Assembly: GCA_001510575.1 (NCBI GenBank)
Contig: LNGK01000005.1
Coordinates: 715,782 to 779,781, forward strand
Direction: 5' to 3'
Source: Knoxdaviesia capensis
Taxonomy: Eukaryota > Ascomycota > Sordariomycetes > Microascales > Gondwanamycetaceae
DNA: 64,000 nucleotides
Shown here one piece after another: positions 11,657 to 21,326 of this stretch. Below the pieces are notes generated by a model that did no database searches, was not told where the DNA came from, and saw nothing but the letters and a program-made list of their open reading frames with translations. The position numbers and the translations under genes were made by a program. Position 1 is the stretch's first letter. Every line of letters begins with the position of its first letter.

Positions 11657-11734
11657 TGGCCCAATGGGAGTTCGAACAGGGACTGCTAACTATTGTCGCA
11701 GCGCACCCGCTCTGCATCGTTATACCACCAGGCC
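11657..11734 (-). tRNA. tRNA-like Pol III element, probably decayed
   Basis: Read on the minus strand, the 78 nt begin GGCCTGG and end TTGGGCC plus A, which can form a seven-pair acceptor-like stem using G-U wobbles. An A-box-like TGGTATAACGA and a B-box-like GTTCGAACTCC lie at tRNA-like spacing. A run of six T's (11644-11649) follows 8 nt after the end, as expected of a Pol III terminator. Against a working tRNA, the arm around TTCGAAC does not pair and I could not fold a convincing anticodon arm. No amino acid is assigned. It may be a tRNA pseudogene or an intron-containing tRNA that I failed to fold. Confidence 0.4.
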
Positions 11735-11922
11735 AAACAAGCTTTCCGGGGAGTGGTCGTCCTGCTCCCCTGAGAAACGTGTACGGTAAGAGCCTTTATA
11801 TGTGATACACATAAACACAAGGACGCGTGAATGTTTATGGCTGCTGTCGCGTGGTGATGTTGTGCCGGTTGTTGTTTTGCTGTTGTGGGCGGTGTTAATG
11901 TGGCGACTGCGGATGTCTGATA

Positions 11923-12075
11923 TGTGGCATCTAATCATGTGTTGATTCTTCTATGTATCTAACTAGCGGTATGCAGCTGGGCGGAGTCCTAGATAAACAC
12001 CGCAGGCTTATCACCTGATCTAAGCATGACATGGCACGTGATAGTGCTCATGTGAGAGTGCTATATCCTGCCATA
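11923..12075 (-). repeat. Left LTR (3' LTR of the minus-strand element)
   Basis: This 153 bp direct repeat aligns base for base with 18943-19095. On the coding strand it begins TG and ends CA. Relative to the other copy it carries six changes, all transitions towards A/T and all in its right half (12009-12074), the half facing the element interior. Its outer half is unmutated. Confidence 0.92.
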
Positions 12076-13689
12076 TACCCCTATCTACGTACGGTAACGA
12101 AGTAGATATATAGGAAGATAGTACCGAAGTATTAGGGATAAGTAACTAAATAGGGATACGAAGGCTTAATAGGTAGTACGGACGTACCGCGGCTATACTA
12201 GTAGTAGGTAAGTAAGCTATCTATATATAAAAGTAAAGAATATAGCTAGGCTAAAAGCGTCCGATCTATACTTAGTAGAGTATATAATATTATCGGAGAT
12301 AAAGAATAAAAGGAAAAAAAAAAAAAATATAGCTATATAATACCTAAGTAGTTTACCTACCCGGAAGGGAGTACGGCGACTAGCTAGAATAAAGCTCGGA
12401 GAGCGTATAGTAGGCTACGGGCGCATACTAGTAGGTGCACGCGCCGCTAGAATAGAATAATAAAGGAAAAGAAAAGGGAGAGAATAAGGGGGGGGGAAAG
12501 AAGTATATAAATACGATCTCCTACCTATAGACCGAGAATCCAACCTCTTCTTCTATACCTATTATCTATCGAGATATCTAAACGAAAAACTCCTATAAGA
12601 TAATAAATTACGATAGAAAATCCTACTCGAGAATACGATATATCGAAGTATAAGCCGCTAAAAAAGGAGATAGCTCCCGCGGGTTATCGTACCGTCGAGG
12701 AGTATATACCCTATAGGCGCTATATTAAGTCCGCCGCGGCTTATAAGAGTAGCGGCGTATACTTTATAAAACCTACTAGAGTAAGAGCTTCTCGGTATTA
12801 CCGTTATAATACCGGTAGGAAATACGAGCCTTAGTAAGTTAGAGAGGCGGCGGAAAGGAAACGGGATCGATAGAGAGAGACGCTAACCGTAAACGAGTAG
12901 CCCGATACACGTCGTACCTCTAGTACGCGCCTTCCTTACGAAGCTACGGGGTAAATACTCTAAGCGTAGCGACGTAGTCTCGCTAAGCTACGTGGTTAAA
13001 GAGTTACTCGCTATTTACGAGTACGACTTCGACTACTCCCGTAAGGCTAAGCTATAGCGCCGAGATATTCGGAAGGATAGTACCGAGGTACCGGTAGCTC
13101 TTAAAAGCTTAGAAGACCCGGTTATATCTAGCGAACCCTATTAGTACTCCCTAAAGCGTTAGTTCGCTAAGATCTCGGATTATATTCCGTTTTAAGAGTA
13201 TAAAGAAAGGGAAAGAGGAGCGTCGAGGCGGATAGACGAAGGAGGAGGAAAACTTAGTAGAGTTAGTATTAGTCCTTACGGACCCGTTCGTATATAGACT
13301 ATAAATTTAGAAAAGTATAGAAATATTCGAACTTTTATCGATTTAAAGCCTTAGTAAGCCTATCCGCGGGTATCTCTAATATAGAGACGTATTTCACGAG
13401 CCCTTTACCTCTACTATACCTCTCCTTTATCTATATATTATAGATATCTATATACTATAGATAAGTATTTACTTAAGAAGAGGTATCTATAACTAAGCGG
13501 ATAGTCTATATATTATCGTAGCCTACCGTTAATAGAAACGTTAGATAAACGCTAATAGAGTTTATTAAGCGGCGAAAAGTAATACCCTCGCGGGTTATTA
13601 AGCTTAGAGCTAGAAGCTTAGCTTCCGTTATTAACGTAGTAACGGTTAGCTATTTAGCGGCCTTCTATATAATAGGGCTACTAAGTATA

Positions 13690-13754
13690 GTAACTAGAAA
13701 GCCGTTAGATAACCGTCTAATATCTAGTACGTCGGCGAATAAAGTATCGCTATA
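13690..13754 (-). pseudogene. Copia RNase H remnant
   Basis: The minus strand reads YSDTLFADVLDIRRLSNGFL, close to the copia RNase H block (SDAxFADxxDxRRSSxGYL) with RIP-type substitutions. Being left of the RT motif on a minus-strand element, it is in the expected order. Confidence 0.75.
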
Positions 13755-14294
13755 TATAAGTATAGAGAGATTTATCTTACTATAGAGCTACTCGACTAGG
13801 ATATCGATAGTAGGTAACTTACCCCCTACGAGGTCGGTAGTAAAGTAGTAGATCGCGAGGAAACGCTTACTATATAGGTATTAAATAACCTAGTTAGTAG
13901 TAGCTATATATTCCGGGCCTAGGTTATAAGTAAACTAAGTAAGGTCGGAAGCTATAAACGCGATATCCGGTCGTAGAGTAATAACCGTATAGAGAATCGA
14001 GCTAACCTTTTTGAGAAAGAGCTTAGTATAAGCCTATAAAGACTTACTAAGGTATAGCGGGTAGGATATAGGATATAGGTAAGGATCCCGGCTAGTATCT
14101 AGACTAAAACGATATCTGATTTTCTCGATATAGGCGTTATAGGATAGCTAGAGGCGCCGAGTCGCTTTATTACGGATTATACGAATACTTAGGAAGAACG
14201 CGGCGGACTTCTCTCTACGTATATTAAAGCGCGAGGAAAGCTACTTAAGTATAGCTTCGCATTCGTCCCGAGAGTTAGGAATATAATTAATAAG

Positions 14295-14309
14295 GATATC
14301 GTCTACGTA
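14295..14309 (-). pseudogene. RT catalytic motif YVDDI of the dead copia element
   Basis: The minus-strand codons TAC GTA GAC GAT ATC give the palm-domain YVDD box of a copia reverse transcriptase. Preceding codons read LV and following codons LI, as in the family. The surrounding frame is interrupted by many TAG/TAA codons from RIP. Confidence 0.85.
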
Positions 14310-17300
14310 AACGAGGAAATAGATAGTCTTACGTGAGTTTATCTATTAGTAGGGATCCTACGTAGAGCGAATAAGGCCTAGAGACTTAAACTCCTCGGAA
14401 AGCGTATTAAACTAAAGAATTAGGGACTCGCTTAAGCCGTAAAGGGCGCGCTTTAAGAAAGCGATATAACTAGGGTAACGCTTACGGAGGGGTTCCGGTA
14501 GCTAAACGTAAATCTCTAAACCGGTATCCTCTAGAGAGGCGTTTAAAAAAGTATTAGAAACGTTAAACTATAGAAGCTCGAGGTCGAAAAGAGCGGCGAG
14601 CGTAAGGAATAGGCGAAGTAAACGCGTAGCGAGTATCGCTATATACGTATTAAGCGCGGACGCCTCTTACTAGTTACCTTATACTACGTAGCGAGCCTTA
14701 AAGCGCGTAATCTTACCGTCCTCGTCGAGCTTATACTTCTAAACCTATTTAATCGGAATAACGCGCTTATTACTTAAGTAAGGGACTATTTCCTACGTAC
14801 CTTTACTCTCTAACGAGGTTATCTTAGACTAGCTAGCCTCGAGAAACTCTTCCTTATATAGATAAATTAATATTCTACGTTAGGATTTAGGCTCTAGGGC
14901 GCGAATATACGGAAGGCGAACTTTAAAGGAGGCTGCTATAGCGAAGGAAGCGTATAGCGGCTCGAAGAACTCCCGCGAGTCCGAGTAAGGTAATAAGCTA
15001 TACTCCTCGAGCGGGAAGATAAAAGCGCGATCCTCCGTACTAAGTAGTAACCTAGTAGCTTCGATAGCTATTAGGTTAACGTACCGAGTAGGGGGACGCC
15101 TATTTCGCGGTAGTAACTAGCGCCGAGCGGGGAGCTCGGGCGCGTTTTCTACCGATACCGCGCGAGCTTATTCTAAAGGAATGAGTATCGGAGGCTCGGC
15201 GGAAGAAGTAGTAGAAAGGGTCTAACTACTTAGTAGTAACGACTAGCGCTAATTAGGCCGCGAGGCCTACTTATCCGCGTCCGCCGCTAGCGCTAATAGA
15301 GCTTAGTCTAAAGGAACGAGTATCGGAGACTTAGTAGGCCTTTCCTTAGTAGCTAAGGAATTCGCTTAGGTAGCGAGGGAATCCCTAGCGATATCTAGCG
15401 AAGTAATAATATCGTTAACGTAATTAGTATTAGCGACTAGTCTTATATCGGGAGATTCCGATAAAGTATATATACGAGGGTATTCGAGCTTTAAAATAAC
15501 TAAAGGTATAGATTACGTAAACTAGGGTATTATTATAGTACCTATAGAAGATACTAGGCTAGGGGTACGCTCGATAGAGTTCCTAACCGAGGAGGCGTAT
15601 ACCCCCGAAGGTACGGAAGACGAGGCTAGGGGATAAACTATAACGTATAGCGTATATAGCGTTAAAAGGTACTACGGGCCTTATCCCGATAGGAGGTTCG
15701 CTTCTAGCGTAGATAAACGCTAAGAAGTAGTAGTCTAGTCGTTAACCGCCTCGGATAAAGCTAGCGGAGAAGCCGATATCTAACCGAATAACGGTACGGG
15801 AAGTCTTTTAGAGTACTAGACGCCCTTATTAATATATTTAAAGAAAGGTAGGGAGTCCGCCTAAGAGTAGAGGTCGGGGATCTCTAAAATTCGGGCGAGC
15901 TTAAGAGCTTCGGCTAGCGAATACTCTTCCTAAGGCGTAGTCTTATCGTAGAAAAAGCGCTCGTTAAAGCGGACGTTACGCGTACTAATAACCTTATTAA
16001 GAATAGGGATTTAGATTTAAAAGATATTATATATAATATAGCTAACTAAATAGCTAATATATATACGAGGGGAAGCCTTATACTAGTAGCGATCCTATCT
16101 GAGTTCCTAGCGCGCCTAAAGAAGATAGGCTCTATAGCCGTACGCGTAGACGCTACGTTAGTTATTAGCGAGATATACTATACGCTCTTTAAAGCGCTCC
16201 GAGGGAGAGGAAGTATATAAGGTATTATAAGTAATAAGCTAAGACGATAGTATCTAATTCGGCGAGCGCTAGGAGTAACGCTAAATTAGCGTTATATTAT
16301 ATAGATATATAGTAGCGTAGATAGTCTCGCTAAGGAGTTTACTTAGTAATTAAGAACCCGCGAGTATTTTTATATATTTATTAAAGATAAGTTAACTTAC
16401 TCGCTTGGCGAGCCCGTTAGGCTCGTAAGTACGCGGTAGAGAGTACTTAAGGATAATACTATTATTTTTAGCGAACGTTTACTATAAAGATTAAGTAAAA
16501 CCTTCCTTATTAACTATACTAGCTTTATTATCTATATAAATATAGATAATAGGAATACCGAACTAGCGCTTAATACGCGCTACGAACGCCTTAGTATTAG
16601 AGATAGACTTAGGTATAGTCTTCGATACTTAAAGAAATACCGCTATAAACCCCGAAAATTCGTTTACTTAGATTTATACCTAATTATATCTACCGCTAAT
16701 AGGTAGATAGAAAAGATTAACGCCTAAGCGCTTAAACGGTCTTACGGCCTTATATATAGTAAGTAAATAGTTAATTACCTATATAGCGCTAGATAGAGTA
16801 TACGAAGTATACTCTAGAAGCTTCGGCGCGCTATTAGACGGCTTAACGTTAATCTACTTAAGAATATACTTAAGCGTAGTTTTACTTATATAACCGGTAC
16901 GTAAGTACTAAACGGTAGTAATCGTATTACGAGGAATCGTACTCTTATATCGGCCTAAGAAATAAATTAGTAAAGGCTCTAAATTATAAGTAATACTAGT
17001 AAGCGATATATAATAGATAGCGCCTACTAGTAGTATATTATCTACTCTCTCTATATAGAGTAGACTACTATTAGAGGGGAGCTCCTTAATAACGGTAGGT
17101 ACCCCTAAGCGAGTAGTACGTAGCGTATCGTTAAAGCCGTTATACTATACTCTACTTACGCGAAGTATCTTCTAACTAACTATATTAAGATAAAAACCCT
17201 TAACGAGAGTAACCCTATTTAAATATAGGTTAGCTACCTTACTAGAGGGAAGCTTAAAATAACTAGCGAGCACGCGCTTACCCTAGGCCGCGATTAGAAA

Positions 17301-18932
17301 AAAGCTAGGACTAGTATAGATAGCCTTACTTAGCTTTATACGAACGACTTCGGTTAGGAGATTAACGTTATTAATAACGTATAGCGTAGAACTACTATTA
17401 AAGATAGTAGAGTTACGGAAACGCGATTAACTACTTATATAAGTAATAAATAAAACTACGGCTTATTTAGGCGTAAGCTAAAAAATAACTACTCCGGCCT
17501 AATACTTATCGTTAAATACGGTATTAGAGGAGGGAACGGGTAGGGTAGGTATTATACTCGTTAAAGAAGAAGAAGTAGAAGCCCTCTACGAGGTCGAGTA
17601 GTTACCGCGACCCCGGGAATTACCTCTCTTAGAATTACTTTACTACTTAGAGGGCTTAGACGAGTACTTAATAGGGATAAGGCGTTCTAGTCGACGACTT
17701 ATAGCTTAGAGTATATCTAGGCCTTCCTACCGCTTAAAAGTAAGACGGACTATAGAGGTAAGCTTATATAAAGGGGTCTTTACTACGACGTATTCGCCTA
17801 TTATACGATAGAAAGCGAAGTAGTATCGAAAATTAAAGAAATAAATCGCTCCTAAGACGTAGAAGTACTTAATCGGCGTAGAAGAAGTAGCTAGGAATAG
17901 CTACTAACTACCCGCCTAACTAATAGTAGCTATAGCGACGTTAGAGCTCGTACGAGTATCTATAAAACGTACGATAAGCGTATAAGAGATATTATCGAGA
18001 CTAAAATTAGGTTTAACTTAGCGAATAGGAAATTTATTAGATAAATATTTATTAAATTCTAGGTCTATACTACTATTAAGAATATCGATTAGGTCTTATA
18101 GTACGACCTAGCCGTCTCGAATAAGCTAAAGATACGGCGCGCGAAGATACGCTCGGACTACTCGCTAGGACTTAACCTAACGGACTAAGTCGCTAATAGT
18201 TCTAGCTACGGTAAGGACCGTACGATAAGTATTAAAAATACTTAGTACGTCCTCGGTCGCGTTTTAACCGTATACTTCGCGAAGGTACGAGAGTATATAT
18301 CGCGGGATATAGTCGCCTATACCCTAGGGACGGGAATCGAACGCCTCGGCGTACGTAAGGTCTATTAACGAAACGCGTATTATATCTAGGAGTATAGTAT
18401 ACGTTAGATTAAGGCTTACTTAGGAAGACGCGAGCCTAACGTTAGACTCGAGACCTTTACGGACGACCTTACGAATAAATTCGTAATATACTAGCTTAGA
18501 CGCGTACTCCGCTTCGACGTATAGATAATCGGTAACGGCTTAGTTATATACTTCCTTACGCGTTCGAGTAATAGGAGGGTTAATAGCTAGCGCGTACGCG
18601 TTCGGGTCCCTATCGGGGTTAACGTACTACTAGACGCTATACTAAGCTAACTAAGCTTCTATAATATTAATCTACGGGAACTACTTATCGGAAGATAAGA
18701 GCTTCGGAAGCGTAGAGGATACGGTAGGCGTAACCTATAGAGCGTTAGGGACGTAGGAAGATATCGCGTATAGATAAGGTAATTATTCGAGAATAGGATA
18801 ACTAGATAAAATAACTTAAAAGTTAGATATTTAAGTAAAAAAAAATTAATAACTTATCGTTAACGGGAAGTTTCTAGATACTAATATAAATCTTAAAGGA
18901 GTAGAGTATTTAAATAAGAGAAAATCTATCTA

Positions 18933-18942
18933 GGCTTATAAC
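18933..18942 (-). other. Retrotransposon primer binding site (initiator-Met tRNA anticodon arm)
   Basis: Directly next to the 5' LTR, the minus strand reads GTTATAAGCC. Restoring one RIP-type change (TpA to TpG) gives GTTATGAGCC. This is complementary to GGCTCATAAC, the anticodon stem-loop of initiator-Met tRNA. Copia-type elements in flies and plants are known to prime from this half-tRNA. The tRNA match is from general knowledge, not from a tRNA in this window. Confidence 0.6.
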
Positions 18943-19095
18943 TATAGTATCTAATTATATATTAATTCTTCTATATATCTAACTAGCGGTATATAGCTAG
19001 GCGGAGTCCTAGATAAACACCGCAGGCTCATCACCTGATCTGAGCATGACATGGCACGTGACAGTGCTCATGTGAGAGTGCCATATCCTGCCGCA
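18943..19095 (-). repeat. Right LTR (5' LTR of the minus-strand element)
   Basis: This is the partner of the left LTR. It has eleven RIP-type changes, all in its first 60 or so bases (facing the element interior). The outer part from about 19000 is clean. The coding-strand start reads TGCGGCAGGA, giving the canonical TG...CA ends. Confidence 0.92.
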
Positions 19096-19100
19096 TGATA

Positions 19101-19974
19101 TATATCTTCACGTATCAAATTGCCGGGCGGCACGCAGGCAGTCTCACCACTGTATTTTATAGTGACCCCAGCGGGAGAGGTAAGCATAAACCCTAAATCT
19201 TCAACAGCTGGAATCGAAGGCTCCCACTTGATTTATGTTCGGTGAAGAATGTGTTGATTTAAATCTCGGTGAGGAATCTGGGGAAACCCGGTGTGGCGGT
19301 GTGTGGCTGACAGCCGTGTGGCGTCCTTTTCGTGCCCGCTGCCCTCTTCCCTCTTCTCTTCACCTAACCTTCACTTTTTCCTTTCACTCACTCCGAACAT
19401 GTTCTGCACGCACATTCCTTCGGCCATATCGGGGGTTTATTCCTCGCGCCTTCAGAGGCGAGACACTACTCAAAATGTCTCTGCTTCACGAACACGAAGC
19501 CCCCACGTCTTGCTTCCCGCCCCCCGTCACCGACTTTTCACCACCCTCCGTCCCCGTTCAGCTGGGTCTTGAGCTCACGGTGGCCTCTCACCTGCAGTTT
19601 CATCCCGCCGCTGTTTCCTGCTGTTGTCCCGCCAAGGTCGCACCGGAAACCGGGGGCGGTGGCCTTCTCGGTCGTTTCTCCTGGACCTCGGCCGCTCAGC
19701 ACGATTGTTTCCACGCGGGCGAATCGCAGGGCTCGGTGGCCAGCCCATGACCCCCACGATTTCTCGATGCTGCTTGTGGTGAAGTACCCAACCCGCTCCC
19801 AGACTGGATCCTTGGTAAGGCTGGTCTTGCTGGACTCAGTCTGGCTTTCATGCGGCAGATCCGGGCCAGGCACCACCGGTGGAGGGCCGCAGCCGGGCAA
19901 TCTTCCCGCTGAGGCTGCCCCAGCTCCCATGAACCCAATTTTCTCTTGCATTCTCGGTCCTGATGGAGGAATTG
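19101..19974. other. Intergenic DNA between retrotransposon and HET relic
   Basis: There is no recognisable gene. Several overlapping frames of 60-170 codons occur on both strands in this GC-richer DNA, but none has family features. Part may be the decayed 3' end of the HET gene. A telobox-like AAACCCTAAA is at 19188-19197. CpA and TpG are present normally, so RIP stopped at the LTR. Confidence 0.45.
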
Positions 19975-20245
19975 GGGAAGGTGTCAGTTTTATAAGTGTC
20001 AGTAAAGTCGTCGGGCCACCTTTTGTACTGGTATCCCAGCTGGGTCAGTTCCGATGCACCCCGTTGCCGGCACTCCAAGTACACCATATCTGCGCCAAAA
20101 TGCAGGATCCGCTGCGAAATCGGCCGTTCCTGCAGAACCTATGCACGCAGATTCAGCGGGGCCCAGTCAAAACGGCGCGTTCGAAACCGAAAACACCGTC
20201 GCAGCGCGTGTCGATCCACTCGGGCTTGAGGGCGGTGTATTCATA
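19975..20245 (-). pseudogene. HET (heterokaryon incompatibility) domain gene, broken fragment
   Basis: The minus strand contains the diagnostic C-terminal block of the HET domain: FERAVLTGP, then LNLRA-stop-VLQERPISQR, then ILHFGADMVYLECRQRGASE. This matches the family pattern RaWvlQErxLsxRxlhF...weC...aSE. Two lesions are visible. A 2 nt insertion near 20157-20164 shifts the frame between GP and LNLRA. The Trp codon of the RaW motif is TAG (20139-20141), a G-to-A change of RIP type. An intron ending in that TAG is an alternative, but I found no good donor. After the domain the text continues LTQLGYQYKRWPDDF and is lost near 19975. The N-terminal half (WIDxLCI motif) was not found. HET proteins trigger nonself-recognition cell death; this copy is not functional. 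Confidence 0.72.
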
Positions 20246-21326
20246 ACTTAGGACTAGGGTTTACATCAAGACGACCCCGATGAACCATGCGGAGCTTATC
20301 AGTTGACTGACAGTAACGTGGCCCACACATGGACCTTGCTATTTTCCCTCCTCTTACATCCAACTCCAGTCCCCAGGTAAGCCATGGCCACCTAAACCAC
20401 CTCCGGCGTCCCATCTTGACAGCAGTTGAAAGTCTCCTTGGCGAGCCCCAGGCCGAGAGCCCCCAGTGCCGGCGTGCAATGCTTGTGTATATCTTCACGC
20501 AGTGTGTCGCTGAAATGGCGAGTTCTTGAACACATGTTGCGTGTGGAGTCTCCCGGGCTTCGGCAGCCAAGACCCCGGCGCCGGCGGCTCAAGCAATCGA
20601 CGGCCGCTCTTCTTGAGCCACTTCGCACGAGGTTCGTGCATGGTCTGAGCCGTATACTCTGAGCTATGGTGATCTATATCATCCGTGATGAGGAATGAGG
20701 CGTGTGTCGAAAAGCAGAATTGCGGCCGCAGGACAGGTTGGAATATGTAGTTGCCTGAGGCCCTGGGATCATGGTCCGTGATTCAGATGGATGATTCACT
20801 TCACATGTTTGCCGCGTTTACCAGCACGCGCCAACCACTCCATAGAACCTGCTTGGTACAAGCTGGAGCTAAAAAATACAAAGTACAAGAAACCCAGAAG
20901 AAGCATCATTAGAAATTCTTCAAGACATCCCTTAGGGCTAGCCTAACAAGTCCGGCGTTGTGGGTGACAGGAATGGGCCGGGTTCGAGAACTAAGCCGAA
21001 TGCGGGCGGAGCGGGACGTCTGTGGAGCCTCAAACGGGGCCAATGCCGGCGGTAGCCCGCATTCCGTCCGGTTCTTTTCTGGGGAGGGACTTTGCACTAA
21101 ACTCTTCTAGACCATGCTTGTGGTTATCTGATGTTTCTTTCTGCGCGGTTTGCCACCCTTTCTCACTTCCTCAACGGAACAAAGCCACATCCAACGCTCT
21201 CTGTATGTTTGTCCATTGTCAACCGCGCAACATATTCGACGGGCCCGAACCTTCTTGCGATACCACCCACGACACCGAATCATCTCGACAACCTCTTCAG
21301 CCTCCTCCTCGTCCTCCTCCTCAACT
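20246..21326. other. Intergenic region and kinase promoter/5' leader
   Basis: No supportable gene is seen. 21100-21326 is pyrimidine-rich with short tandem CCT/TCC runs just before the kinase start and is probably its 5' UTR. The left half could hold unrecognisable remains of the HET gene. Confidence 0.4.

Larger units (their letters stand above)
11918..19100 (-). mobile_element. Complete Ty1/copia-type LTR retrotransposon, saturated with RIP mutations, with TGATA target duplication
   Basis: The element proper spans 11923-19095 (7,173 bp) between two 153 bp LTRs, flanked by identical 5 bp repeats TGATA (11918-11922 and 19096-19100). The coding strand is minus. The reverse transcriptase core YVDDI reads from 14309 to 14295, and copia-type RNase H text (YSDTLFADVLDIRR) lies around 13710-13754. 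A CxxC-like pair whose Cys codons now read TAC/TAT lies near 16880-16905, fitting the integrase zinc finger once RIP is considered. So gag lies to the right and RNase H to the left, the order PR-INT-RT-RH that defines copia. No open frame longer than about 60 codons survives. CpA and TpG are almost absent while CpG is kept, which is the RIP signature. The element is dead. Confidence 0.93.

Noticed and set aside
12300..12500. A- and G-runs inside the element as possible polypurine tract
   Set aside because: They are not adjacent to an LTR. For a minus-strand element the polypurine tract must abut 12075, where only a short ATAGGGGTA is seen.
19235..20246. Plus-strand frames of 171 and 225 codons
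   Set aside because: They overlap the clearly recognisable HET remnant on the opposite strand and have Ser/Pro/Arg-rich composition without motifs.
21150..21326. 59-residue N-terminal extension of the STE20-type kinase
   Set aside because: It consists of low-complexity sequence read from a pyrimidine-rich leader. The ATG at 21327 is a better start.
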